In this document: in pieces, positions 1-12,455 of the stretch
Position numbering within the stretch: position 1 is the first letter of the stretch
Layout of the letters: the number at the start of each line of letters is the position of its first letter
Notes under the pieces: model-generated
The model's input: the letters and a program-made list of their open reading frames with translations, nothing else
What the model was told of the DNA's origin: nothing
Databases searched by the model: none
Translations under genes and position numbers: made by a program
Assembly (NCBI RefSeq): GCF_023856365.1
Contig: NC_064554.1
Span: forward strand, 6,687,001-6,751,000
Direction: 5' to 3'
Source: Brienomyrus brachyistius
Lineage: Eukaryota > Chordata > Actinopteri > Osteoglossiformes > Mormyridae
Length of the DNA stretch: 64,000 nt

Positions 1-1100
1 TGCTGTGTTACAATATGTGACATTTTTTTCGCCTACAAAAGCGCCCCCGTCTCTCCTCTACGTTGCACACCATTTAGAATTCTCTCTCTCTCTCTCTCTC
101 TCTATCACACACACACTCACTCACTCTCCCTCCCCCTTTCCGGGCGGCAGTGTGTTTTCTCGGACGAGCGTGGCGCTGTACAGCATCTCCCGTCCGGCAC
201 ACATATACATACACACTCTCACACACACGGAGTCGGAATAAGAGAGTGAGAGACAGCCATGGGGAGGTGGAGAAGAACGGGTTGTTTTCTTTGTTATTTT
301 TAAAACTGTTGCAACTCGCTCCTATGACACGATTCGCGGCGAGCTGCATACACCGATATTCCCGATGCACTCGAAAACGGGGAGCAGGCTTTCACAGGTA
401 AAGTACGAAACTTTTTTACACCCCTCCTCTCCTTTCTTCCAGCTCGGGTATAGGATTGCGGTGGCCCGGGGATTAAACGTGCCTTTGCTTTGCGTCGCGT
501 TTGAATCAATCGTAGGATCGAGCCGGATCGCCCGATCGTGCGATATTACACTTCGAGGGAGGCTCGTTGTGTGGCGATCGAGGCTACCAACAGCCGTCCT
601 CCATAATGCCTCTCCGCGATCGCGAATGTTTTAAAGTTGCAGGGCACTAGTCGGCTGAGGAAGGGCCTGGCCGGCTGTATTGCATGTATGTATGTAAGCA
701 TGTATGTGTGTATATGCATGTGTGTGCTGAGTTTGTTACGGCTTCCCCTCCCCCCCATCCGCTTCTGCTGTAGAGACTCCGAGAGGCCAAGACATGAATG
801 CAATGAATGTGGGGCTTACTTCAAAGCAGCCGGCGAGGGCAGGCAAGAGGTGGTGGTGGTGGAGGGGGTGTCATAATACTACAGTCAGCCAGCAAACTCA
901 ATCGCCCCGTGCTGAAACGCATCGGCCTGCATGCAGATCCTTTATTTACAAGGGATCTGAAGGCTAGATCGCTCGCCTAGCATGTATGTAATACATGTAC
1001 AGGCGACTGGTTATTAGAGGAGTAAGTTAGCTACGTGTTTACAGTCTGATAGCCGTAACTGAGCCGGTCGTCGGGCTTAAATTAAAGCAGTACCAGGAAA
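1..1100 (+). promoter_or_regulatory. axin1: Probable axin1 5' region with a possible non-coding first exon
   Basis: This stretch precedes axin1 and is richer in CpG than the following 3 kb, especially between about 320 and 640. A (CT)n tract lies at 82-103, followed by short CA repeats. A plausible splice donor (CACAG|GTAAAG) is at 398, so a non-coding first exon could end at 397. It would join the acceptor before 4222, because the first coding exon starts with 91 bases of untranslated sequence after a good acceptor. I see no clear TATA box. Short open frames here have no recognisable domain. The exon assignment is inference only. Confidence 0.3.
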
Positions 1101-4100
1101 CCTCGTTTTGCCAGCCCCTCTTTTCCCCCCACCCGAAGCAGTTACCTAGCAAGCTAGCTAATGCAAACTTGGATCTTACGCGATCGTGTTGTAGCGAGCT
1201 ACCATTTGCCATCTACACATAACTTGAAAATCCGCACGCACCCGGGCTGGGCTATTTTAAACATTTTTAGACCCTTTTTGCATTTTTAAGCTGGCGTTTA
1301 GTAAGATGGATCGACAACGTAAAGTCTCTAATAAAAGTGTCCGGCTAGTGCAGGGATATTTGTCGGTGTGATGAAGACACAACGTATTTCCAGCAAACAG
1401 TCTCTCAAGCCGACTTAATATTTATTGTTTTAACTTAAGGAGATCTCCTTCCGTTGGGCGCTGTGCTTCTGATTTTACTTGGTAATGTTTTTGTAAATAA
1501 CCATCTTTTCACAATGGCTCAGTTCCTGTAGTCTCTATAAATATTTATGCAAGTATTTCTGCATTACTTCGTCGTGCACAACAGCGTCTGCATGTTTATT
1601 TAAAGTCGCGATATTCCCAAAAGATTTTTTTCCCCTCAATAAAAGGCTTCTGTCTCCAGCCAGTTATAAAATTTTTAACTTATAAACTCTACAATATGCA
1701 ACTACTTGGTGAAATATTTCGGAAGTGTATGTACCATCAGATTTGGTCTGTCTTTGTTAAAAAGTAAAAATATCCTCGGCATTTTTTGGATTTGGGTCTT
1801 ATTGGTGTTTAGATGACGTGAAATGTTGTATAGTGTATGCGTCTGGTGCATGCAATATTTTTTTATTGTACGTATTCTCCTTCAGCATCCACCTTAACAA
1901 CACCCGTGAGAAACACTCAAGGCATCTGAGAGACATTACAGCTTGATTCGAAAGCATTGTTGTAGGATACATACTTGTGTTTTGTAGTTAAATTTCAATA
2001 TAGTTATTGAACGGATGAGACCTATGAGGTTTATTATTCACAACTGAATAACTGATCTTTGAAGGAGACATACTGGTCTTTACAGTGTCCCTGTGTTGCG
2101 AGGTGTTTGTGAGGTTGAATGGTCGCAGACCTGTTGGCTTGGCAACTCCCTCCCTTCCACCAGCTGTTTAGCCTACTAGGGTCTAGCACAGATGAGATCT
2201 TTCACAGTAGATGAAGCCCCTTTGGTCTCACGAAAGTGCACTTGTTGAGAGTTGCAAGAAGAGCAGAGCTGGTTGGGGGATTTGGACCTGATACTTTGTT
2301 GGCTGAAGCTCATCAAGAGAGTATTCGAAGGGAGCTGAATATTATATTGTATTGTGGCTGGTTCCACAAGAACAGGACCAAATGTCAGAAGGTGCCATCT
2401 GGGATTGTGTGTTAGACCTGGCTGTGATTACTGCCCTGATGGTTTTGTATAAATCTGCCGCAGCATGATGCGCAGTCTCTCCTCATTGACTCCATCGCTA
2501 TGCTCCATCTGCATGGGGCTGCAGACGTCATACAGTCCTACGTATCTCCCCTGTTTTCTATTAGTTATGGTCAACTGGCCATCCTAACGTATTGGCGGGT
2601 CAGCTGCTGAGGGTGCAGGTTTAACAGTTGAAGATGAAGCGTAAAATCTGCTTCCTTCTTCCATCGTACCTCCCCCCCCTCCCCGGGTTTCTCCACCTGT
2701 GGCGTGGCACACAATCAAGTCCCTGTCCACCACCTCCCCCCCCCCCCCCCCCCCCCCCCCAACATGCACAGCAGGAGCTGAAATATTTCAGCCAAGGTCA
2801 TCTGCTGATGTTATCAGTTGGTGTGTCTGCACACACACTCCCTTCGTCACAGTCATGGCTGCTCCTCAGTCCTTCTCCTGTCTTTTTTTAACCTTGAAAA
2901 TGTCCAGCTCTGGCTACGCGTCTCTCGTCGAGGGCCTCTCTTCGGCTCTGGTCCCGGGTTTCCTACGTTGCGAGCGGCAGGGTGCTCGCGTGCCGTTGAG
3001 TGTGGGATGTCTGTCTCACCCTGTGGTCCGACGCCGGCTTTGGGAACAGGCAGACGTTGGAAATCCAGGTGCCTATGGCTCCAGATCTGGATTCTGTCTT
3101 TGTGCTTTGTTAGCTGGTGGACTACATAAAAATAGCTTGCGTACCCCACATAAAATTTATCCACCCAGGATGGATTTAAAAAAAGAATGAGGGTGTTTTA
3201 TAATGTAAATAATTGGTCCCTGAATCTGATATACAGTATGTGCCTGTCCAAAATTACATAATTGTGGTTGTTAAGTAATTATTTTCATTATGACCCTAAG
3301 ATATGTCAGAATGACAGACGTTTGAGTTTCTGGATTATGGCTGTGTTATCTTTGCTTTCTTTTTCTTCTCTGAAGTCTTATCAAGACCTCGTGCCTCTGG
3401 GAACCTGGGTTCTTATTACTGTGATGTTTGTACTTTACTTGGCAGTTGTGTCGTCGAGATGCTCACTGTTATATATTTTTGGATGCTGTGAACGGATGAT
3501 GAATTGCAATCTTTCATGGGTTTTCGTTCTATTAACAAAGGACGTTTTGTGAAACCGGGATGTGTGCAGTACCCACACAACCATCATTTTGTTAATTTTT
3601 TTTAAAAGTAACTTCTTAGTCCGTGGTAGCTACGTGTGCCGTCTTAAAATTGGTGGATCAATATAGTTGTTGTGGAAACAATTGCAGCAGTGATGTTTCT
3701 GGCTCTGTGTTGAGTATTGTTGTCTGTTCGCTTTGTTTTTCTGCACATGCTCAGTGCCGAAGAGCTGTGATGTGGAATGACATCGCTTCTGTGCTGTATT
3801 TTATTAAAAAAAATTTTTATCCTACCGGTTGATTTGCACACGCCTCCCTAAATCGCACTGAAGCACTCCCTACGGCGATTCTGTATCTTCAAAGAATGAA
3901 GCTGGACGTACCTCAAGTCCTTGTGCCTGGTATTAATGAGGATCGTGTTCTGGGATACGTTCAATATTTCATTTTTGCGGCCTCTCTCATGAATTGGCAA
4001 TCGCAGTAATGATAATAAAGTGAAAATTTTGATTTGATCCGAGGCCCTTGCCTGGCTCTCAGCCCATTTTTGGTTCCTTGGGCTGTAAGTATGAGCATGG

Positions 4101-4221
4101 TTGAGAGTACGGTCTACCCCAATGGAAGGGACTTACCTGATGCGATCTTGTTTCCCCAGAGCCGCTCAGAGTTTCAGTGAAAACCGTGTGTGATGAACCC
4201 TCTTGTCTTTCTTCTTTTCAG
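1101..4221 (+). other. axin1: Presumed axin1 intron 1, no gene seen
   Basis: AT-rich non-coding sequence with no recognisable coding exon. It contains a 25-base C homopolymer at 2736-2760 that creates artificial poly-Pro and poly-Gly open frames. It ends in a pyrimidine-rich acceptor (TTTCTTCTTTTCAG) at 4221. I recognised no mobile element. Confidence 0.5.
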
Positions 4222-4312
4222 GAGGAATTCTTCGGCAGCATTAGTGGGAATCTGGATTCGATCGTTTTGAAGTTCTGGCCGAACAGGGACTGGGCACGTA
4301 GACGTCACGAGC

Positions 4313-5190
4313 ATGAGCGTGAGAGAGAAGGGGTTGCCGGTGGACCTGGGGGGCAGCTTCACTGAAGATGCCCCGAGGCCGCCTGTCCCGGGGGAAGAGG
4401 GCAAGTTGGTGTCCAGCGACGTGCGACTGTACAACCACGGCTTCTACTCGGCCTCCAGAGATGGCCTCAAGAACGAGGCATCGACGGCCACCCCCCGGCG
4501 GCCCGATCTAGACCTGGGCTATGAACCGGAGGGCAGTGCCTCTCCGACGCCACCCTACCTGAAATGGGCCGAATCCCTGCACTCGCTCCTGGACGACCAG
4601 GATGGGATCCACCTCTTCATGACGTTCCTCAAGCAAGAGGAGTGCGCCGACTTGCTGGACTTCTGGTTCGCCTGCAGCGGCTTCCGCAAGCTGGAGGCCA
4701 GTGAAGGCAATGAAGAGAAGAAGCTGAAGCTGGCGAAGGCCATCTACAAGAAGTACATCCTGGACAACAATGGCATCGTATCACGACAGATCAAGCCGGC
4801 CACCAAGAGCTTCATCAAGGACTGCGTGGCGAAGATGCATATCGACTCCGCCATGTTTGACCAGGCCCAGACTGAAATCCAGACCATGATGGAGGAGAAC
4901 ACGTACCCTCTATTCCTCAAGTCGGACATCTATTTGGAATATACCAGGACAGGCGGCGAGAGCCCCAAGTTGTTTAGCGACCAGAGTTCTGTGTCGGGGA
5001 ATGGGAAGGTTTTGCCGGGATACTTGCCAACACTGAACGAGGATGAGGAGTGGCGTTGTGAGCAAGATCCGGAGGTGGAGCCCCCATGCGACCAGACCCC
5101 TAGTAATCGGCTAACGCAGAAGCTTCTGATGGAGACTGCCTCGCAACGGGTGGTTCCCAGCAAGCGGTACCAAGAGAGCCAGGAGTACAG
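4313..5190 (+). CDS. axin1: Axin-1, first coding exon (exon start 4222): tankyrase motif and RGS domain
   Basis: This exon encodes residues 1-292 plus two bases of codon 293. Axin is the cytoplasmic scaffold that brings APC, GSK3, CK1 and beta-catenin together so that beta-catenin is phosphorylated and destroyed. The start at 4313 is supported by an in-frame TGA at 4268 and by alignment with vertebrate Axin1 N-termini. The tankyrase-binding motif RPPVPGEE is at about residues 22-29. A conserved [22 protein letters not shown] segment leads into the RGS domain (about 88-211), which in this family binds the SAMP repeats of APC and does not act as a GTPase activator. After the domain come the conserved YLEYTRTG and [12 protein letters not shown] segments. 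The exon is 969 bp, entered by an AG at 4220-4221 and left by AG|GTAAAC at 5191. Resemblance to human AXIN1 rather than AXIN2 is clear throughout. Confidence 0.97.
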
Positions 5191-5960
5191 GTAAACCCTT
5201 ATGGTGGTCTTGGCTTTCACCAAATCCTCCTCCCTTTTTTTCGGGGCTGATCTCTCGTACACGAGGTGAATCAGAACCCGGCTTGTTATTTTATTTTATT
5301 TTTTCGGCTGCCTCCCAAATGATTTGAGTGCCGAGTGAAGATTTATACTGCAGCAGGATCAAAAGAATTTCTGAGCCGGAGTACAGCGGGCTGCAAGGGA
5401 TGAGAAGCGTGTGCCGTGTGGGCCGGCGCCTTTCAAGTGGCTGCGGCTTTGCCGGTGCGGCTGTGGCAGGTCGCAGGAGTCTCATTGCCGGTCTCTGCCA
5501 GGTGGGGGCGATGGCTGTTTGTGCCCTCCCCCCCCCCACACACACTCACGCACGCACACACACACAAACACACATTCTGCAGGTACTTTCACGTAAAAAT
5601 AGAGGAAAGATTTCCATAGGATGAGCTTAGCACCACTGATTTAATGAGCTGAAAATGAGGGTTTCACTTTGACTCAGTGACAGTGAGCTGTTCATCATCA
5701 AAGGGATGGTTTTAATTTCTTTATTCCTTTTTTGTGCAGTGACCGTTCCAGAATGTTCTCAGAATCAGCTTCTCCTTTGCCGACTGATATGACATTATCT
5801 GCATTTATTAAATAGTGTTAAATAGTGTGAATGGGTGATGTTCTGGATGTAGCTTTCATCCCAGTCGATAGGCTGCTAGTCACGTTCTTTCATGGATTTT
5901 TGGACAGTGGGTTTGAACTCATGGTGAGCCTGGAGCATAGACTGCCGTCCCATCCAGGAT

Positions 5961-6742
5961 TATCTCAGGGCACAAGGCAGGAGACACCCTGGATGGAATG
6001 CCAGTCTATCTCAGGGCACAAGGCAGGAGACACCCTGGACAGAACGCCAGTCTATCTCAGGGCACAAGGCAGGAGACACCCTGGACAGAACGCCAGTCTA
6101 TCTCAGGGCACAAGGCAGGAGACACCCTGGACAGAATGCCAGTCTATCTCAGGGCACAAGGCAGGAGACACCCTGGACAGAATGCCAGTCTATCTCAGGG
6201 CACAAGGCAGGAGACACCCTGGACAGGATGCCAGTCTATCTCAGGGCACAAGGCAGGAGACACCCTGGACAGGATGCCAGTCTATCTCAGGGCACAAGGC
6301 AGGAGACACCCTGGACAGGATGCCAGTCTATCTCAGGGCACAAGGCAGGAGACACCCTGGACAGGATGCCAGTCTATCTCAGGGCACAAGGCAGGAGACA
6401 CCCTGGACAGGATGCCAGTCTATCTCAGGGCACAAGGCAGGAGACACCCTGGACAGGATGCCAGTCTATCTCAGGGCACAAGGCAGGAGACACCCTGGAC
6501 AGGATGCCAGTCTATCATAGGACACAAGGCAGGAGACACCCTGGACAGAATGCCAGTCTATCTCAGGACACAAGGCAGGAGACACCCTGGACAGAATGCC
6601 AGTCTATCTCAGGGCACAAGGCAGGAGACACCCTGGACAGAATGCCAGTCTATCTCAGGACACAAGGCAGGAGACACCCTGGACAGAATGCCAGTCTATC
6701 TCAGGACACAAGGCAGGAGACACCCTGGACAGAATACCGCTT
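5961..6742. repeat. 46-bp minisatellite, 17 units
   Basis: Near-identical 46-bp units begin at 5961, 6007, 6053 and so on to 6697. The core reads TATCTCAGGGCACAAGG, then CAGGAGACACCCTGGACAG, then a short variable end. Variation is limited to a few positions (GGGCAC or GGACAC, AGAA or AGGA) and is clustered along the array. Because 46 is not a multiple of 3 and the unit has no stop in any frame, all three plus frames stay open and cycle every 46 residues. The unit resembles a fragment common in dispersed fish repeats; a related single copy lies near 38535-38580. Confidence 0.95.
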
Positions 6743-7989
6743 TAGGGTGCAGACACACTAAAGGCAGTTATAGATGTGATGTATGGTTTTGGAGTGCAAG
6801 AGACCACTGAAGTGCCTCCAGGATTCAAACCCCAAGGCTTTGTGTGGTGCGTGGCCAAAGTCCTGCCATGGCTAGTCAGGTTAAATCAATTTCGCTCCCC
6901 GGTTCTGCCCCTTAGGTTGTGTTTTAACACTGCGACCCTGATGACTGGTCTGCATCAATCTGCCTCGACTAGGTGAAGACGATGTGTGGTGCCGTTCGCT
7001 ACCGTTCAGTCAAGGTGTTTGTAACGGTCCGCAGCGCGACGTGTTAATGCTGCGGCAAGGCCGGCTGCTTCAGTTTTGACGTCGAGCCTTTTGCTGACAA
7101 ATCGATCTGTCTGTAGCACGTTGGGATTATCAGAGTTCATTTGCACCTTCCTGACTGAAAGTTGGTTGCTTTCTTGGTGCTTAAGTGTTTGAAACACCTT
7201 AGAGCTTCTAGCAGTATGAGAGAGTAATTAACTGCTGGCCCTGCTACAGCGCATCTTACGAAATTCTCTTCCTTGCTTTGGCACTTTTATAACAAGGAAA
7301 ACAAACGGTATAGGAAGCGGCTGTAGCATTAGGAGCCTCCCCGCTCCTCTGGCTCTGTGTTTCATGGTAAACTCTTCTGCTCCGTTGACAGGCTTCAGGA
7401 AGTGTTCCTGGATCCATGCTGTTTTTTTTTTCCTCAGGAGCTCAAAAGGGGCATACTGGGTTTTAAATGGGAGGCTCGTGCTGACAGGCGCAACTGCAGT
7501 TACATCACTTTTTGCCTTCAGAATGCTTTCTCTTCCTCCTCCTTCTCATTTAATAGGTATGAGGGGACATCATTGTTAGTCTCAAGAAGCTCTTTCTCAA
7601 AGTGCTTCAGCCGCGGTTTTATTTCATTTGCGACGTGCGATGAGATGGCTGATCCATCACTGGCTCATCCTGTATAATTCCCTTCATGATGTCATCGAGC
7701 AGAAAAATCCCAAATGTCATTTTTGATATGTTACAATTTTATACACTAAAAGTGTACCGCTTTACGATATATTTCTTTCGGATACTTAATCAAGTCCTCT
7801 GGTTAGCTAGCCGGCCACCGGTCTTCTTTGGACTTAAGGCCCTGGGAAATCCACGAAGCAGTTCTTTTCCTCTTCCAGTTGTTGTATCGCTTGATAGAGT
7901 CTCCAGATTGAAACAGAAGCAGGCTGCTGGCGAAGGCACCTATACCCAGTGTATAACATAACGATTAAGGACATAGACTAGTAATCCTT

Positions 7990-8215
7990 TCTCTAGGTGG
8001 CTGGTTTCAAACCTGCACCAATTATAGCTCCCCCCTTAATAGCACAATTCCTAACTTGCTGGGTGCAGATTTGTAATCCGAAGGTTGCTGGTTTAAAGTC
8101 CCAAGTGCGGCTTGCTGTTCTACTCTTCGAGCAAAGTACTTAACCTGAGCTGCTCCGGTAAATGATTAATCTGAACAAGCGGGTACTTTTAAATAGCTTT
8201 GGATAGAAATGTCAG
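7990..8215 (+). mobile_element. Decayed tRNA-derived SINE
   Basis: A tRNA-like head with a B-box-like segment (GAAGGTTGCTGGTTTAAAGTC near 8081) is followed by a body with the CTTCGAGCAAAGTACTTAACC motif and a tail resembling TTTGGATAGAAATGTC. These match the general plan of fish SINEs whose bodies read '...TTGAGCAAGGCCCTTAACC...TTTGGATAAAAGCGTC'. The same plan is seen at 33857-34056. The ends are approximate. Confidence 0.55.
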
Positions 8216-10263
8216 TTAATCACCTAATCATATACTATCATAAGAAGCGGTAGTAATTGTAGTGTTCTGGTGGGGTGTGTGCTAAGCTTGGCAGCTGGCG
8301 AATTTGGGATAAGCAGAAATGGTGAAAGAAACAGCTATCCTGTGTCCCACGAGGTACACTGAACTTCTTTGTGACAACATAAGAGAGTCATGCCTATGAA
8401 ACTGGGATAGGCCTCGGCTCCTTCGGCTCGCTCGCCTTTGGTTGTCCTCGTAGACGATTACAAAGCCTTGTTACCACATCGCTGAAGCTCCCACTCACGT
8501 TTTTTTGAGTTATTATTTTCCTCCCGTTTCTTTTGATACGTCATCTCCAGTTTCTATATTTATCCTGTGTTTTTTTTTTTTGTCTTTGCCGCTACTGGAG
8601 AGGAGTGTGGATTTCAGCGGCTGGATTAATCGACAGGAAGCTCGAATGCGGCATCTTCGAGACGGGCTCCTCGAACGCTTGGCGCCGGTGGCCGCTGTTC
8701 CGCCAGCCGGCGATCGATCGCCCTGGGCCTTCTGCCCCTGAGTGTGACCCAGTTATCGGTATGGCTGTTTCGGAATCTCGACGTTCGTTGATGACTGAAA
8801 CCCCGTCCCCAAATATGGAAAAGGATTAAAACGTGGCGTTCTCGCACACTGCGGAAATGCGTGCTTCGCCTCTGCTTGAGTCCGTGCTCTGTGCTACAAT
8901 TGTATCGTACACAGGTTCTGGGTCATTCTACATATCAGAACGGGGTGTGAAACAGTAACAGTTATTTTCGGATAACTTCATTGTAACCGTCAAGCTAATG
9001 AAAATAAAAGTTTATGGGGGATAAAACCAAAAGACTGAATTTCGCTATGTGCCGCAAAGTGCCGTTATGGAAATCCGACGTCTGTCTCCTTTCTATGCCT
9101 CCGGATGCAATCGGGCAGTAATTAGTAATTAGTTTTCTGATTATTATTTTATTAGGTGAATCAGTTGGCAGGAATAACAAAAAAGATGTTCATTTTTAAA
9201 CATGTCTTTAGGTTTGGCCTTTGAGGTTTTTGTTTAGCTAAATTTTACATTAGTCATATGTCGACTTTCCCGACCAAAATTTCCAGAAGCCAGGAAATTT
9301 CGAATGGGATGTTTTGATTGGAGCACGTTTGAGTAAATGCCTCATTCTCAAGCTAAGAGTAAATGCATTCTGTGGCATAACTGGACATTGGACACTTTGT
9401 ACAAGGAAAAAACAGCCTTGCTTCCAGCCCCTATTTAGTTTATTACACGTAATTAAATGTAGTTTTTTTGCAAGTGGTCGCTTCGATCCCTCTGAAGAGA
9501 AAGAAAAAGGAATTTTTTTTGCTGGTTTATCTAGACATGTCAGATTATTTTTTTTTATTGCTTCATAAGCAGAATTTTCTTGGTCTAAGAAATGAGTCGC
9601 ATTGATGTGTATAAAATAAACGTATCTCCCTAGGTTCAGTGCCAGCATCCCATTTCTCTTCCGTTTAGCTTTAAAACGCTCGTCATCACGAGTGGCAGCT
9701 TAAAAGAGGCTCTGACATGTCGTCGAAAATCTTAACGGCTCCGATGAGATGTTTTAATGCTTTCGCGTTCTCTGTCACTGACTTAAAAACTTGCGTCACG
9801 CTAATGGACTTGGCGTTGGGTAGTGCTTGATGCCAGGCACCGGGCTGGGCTTCCCAATGCGTTTTTCCTCTCAGGAGAGACACTTATTGTAATTCTCTGG
9901 AGGAAAATGTCAGATGAACAGCTGAAAGTAAATATTATTGTGTAAAAGGATTGGGCGATACGCTACACATGAGGTCAGATTCAAGGGTATATCTTAATAT
10001 AAGATATCATAAGACATTTAAGCCTGTATTTCCTTTGGTGTCTTGACAGGGAGATTTCTGCCCCCCCCCCCAGTTAAATTGCAGCACATAAACTAAATGA
10101 CCTTTTACAATGATGGCTGTAAAGCAGGATGAGCTTTCTGAGGACAAGGTCTGCGTGTGTGTCTCCGAGCTGGATCACGCTTCGCACGTGGACTGTGCAT
10201 TGATACTTCTGTACGTCAGGTCTGCACAAAAATGGAGACAGGTGCCCAGAATGCTGGGAGGAA

Positions 10264-10400
10264 CAGTGGTGAAAATAGTACACAATTTTCATACTTAAGT
10301 AAAAGTATAGACGCCACACCAAAATGTTACTCGAGTAAGTTGTCCAGGAAAATACTACTCAAGTAAAAGTAAAAAAGAACGCACTACACGTTCAGGTCTG
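10264..10400 (+). mobile_element. hAT-type MITE end (teleost ACTTAAGTAAAAGTA family)
   Basis: The segment starts CAGTGGTGAAAATAG and contains ACTTAAGTAAAAGTA and a second ACTCAAGTAAAAGTA block near 10360. This arrangement is typical of a very common teleost hAT-related MITE. I could not find the other terminus, so this may be a truncated copy or one that has decayed further on. Confidence 0.5.
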
Positions 10401-12145
10401 TTACTCTTACAAAAAAACAACCTATCCTTTTAAATCCACTCAAGACGGGTTTAAATACAGCATTGTGAGTTACAATGCAGCACAGTAAGAGAAACTGAAA
10501 GTTGCATATTCATTTTATCCCCAAAGAAATGTGGTGAAACCTTCTGAGTGTTCTGGCACAGCTTAGCAGGATGACGTTTTCTGCGGGAAACGGACGACCG
10601 ATCTACTGGCCAAATTTCATAATTAATTATAAGAACTTCTCAGGCCAGTACTTTCAGACCTCTTAGGCTGTGAATGAGCTATTTCAAACCCTCCACTACG
10701 GAAAACGGCCGATCGTCCGATTTAAATCATTACCGTCATTTCAGTAGTAGCTCTAGTACTCATAACTTTGAATATTGATAAAGCTTTAATTGTATTGCAT
10801 TTTTGGTATTTTAACCAATCTGTTGTGCATTTCTACATATAGTTTATTTCATTTTCATAAAGACAGTATGAAATATATAATAAAAAATAGCAATATTAAT
10901 AATGGGTAACAGTAAATGATGTAAAATGGGTGCGTGAGAAGCCAAACATGGTCAAATAATCATATTCTTAAACACCCAAAATCTAGAGGCTATAAGCGTT
11001 CGGCGGTCAGATGGACCTCATTCCCGTCGGCTGTGTGAGATGCGTGTCCATATGAGCAGTATCAGAAGCCTCCCTGTACAGGTCACATGAATTTTTAAAA
11101 CTTCCCTTTACTTTGCCCTCTTCAAAAGTCAGTTTAAGGCCTGTAGAATCATGCGGCCTGCATTTCCACCTGTACTGTGGTCTCCTCTGGAAGGAGGCCT
11201 ACCCTCCATTTCTTGGTTTCAGTCGCGCCTTTACCACTGTTTACCGTTATGGTTGTTAAGTGGTTTCTTCAGTTTGGTGCAGAAATCATAACCCCTTTGG
11301 GTCAGTCCATGCCAAATCAACCAGGGGCTCCATGGGCATCATTCCTGATTTTGAAGAAAACTTGGTATTTTGATCTTTATAGAGAACACTGAAAATTCCC
11401 CAAGTTTTATTGAAAAATTCTGATGTAGACCAAAGTTATGGCCCTTTCAAATTTGGGTGCCACGCCCCTTTTTTGCACTCGCGAATCGCACATGTCATTT
11501 GTAAAAGTATTCAGGAGGCCATATCTTCGCTTCTAAACATGCTAGAGAACTGAAAATTGCTCTCCTGGTATACTTTTCCCTGCTCTTTCAGAATCTGGCA
11601 TTAAAATTAAGCTCAGGGGAAGCACTTCAAAGCTATGGACCTGCTGTGGGGTCACCACTACACCTACATCCAATATTCTTCTATATTTTTGTTATTTGAG
11701 GAAGATACTGTAAGCAGATGCAAATTCATTCTAAATAACCATTTATTCTTTGATATATTGCCATCTGAAAATGGTCACAGGTGAGAAATCCCCCACAGGA
11801 CCCCCTACTTCGGGGGTGTGGTTGACTGTGTAGATAGTTAGTAATGGGCATGAAACTTATACAGTTGAAAGAAGCATATCTGAACTAATAAATTCTGAAA
11901 ATATAACTATCTCAACTCAACTCCTTCAATACAAACTCCCAGGGTCAAATATGACATTTTCAAGTCTTTCCGTTCAGCTGCCAAGAGGTCATACACCTCT
12001 TAAAATGTGAATCTAATGAGAAGGAGCACTGTCAGACAGAGATACTTAAATCAGATCTTAAATTTGAAAAACCTACTAGTAGCATCATTGAATTAATGAG
12101 AAGCCATGTTCACAGTTCTTAGATATTCTTTGGTCAATCCATCCA

Positions 12146-12455
12146 TGTAGCTGCCTGACAAGAGCCGGCTCAATGGGCTAGGCCTCTGTGCTTTTGATCG
12201 GAAGGTTGCTGGTTCAAGGCCCGGCTCGGCAGGATCATCACGTGTCCTTGTGCCCTTAAGCAAGCCCCTTAACCCCCGGGTCCAGAACAGCCGCATGTTG
12301 GCTGACCCCGTTCTGTGACCTCCCCCCCCCCCCCCCCCCCCAAAGCTTGCTCTCACCTATCTGTCTATCATGGAGAACAAGATGGGATAGGCAAAGGAAA
12401 GTATTCCCTTGTACCTGTACTCATACTTGTGCAAATGGTAAATAAGGGGTTTAAT
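12146..12455 (+). mobile_element. tRNA-derived SINE interrupted by a C20 tract
   Basis: A tRNA-like head (GGCTCAATGGGCTAGGCC, then GGAAGGTTGCTGGTTCAAGG as A- and B-box-like parts) is followed by the body motif TGCCCTTAAGCAAGCCCCTT. A C20 homopolymer at 12322-12341 interrupts the body. The sequence ends near a CTTGTGCAAATGGTAAATAA tail. The left and right limits are approximate and no target-site duplication was identified. Confidence 0.6.

Noticed and set aside
5831..6810. Long open frames of 177-270 codons with repeats
   Set aside because: They are translations of the 46-bp minisatellite in three frames. There is no start context, splice evidence or non-repeat domain.
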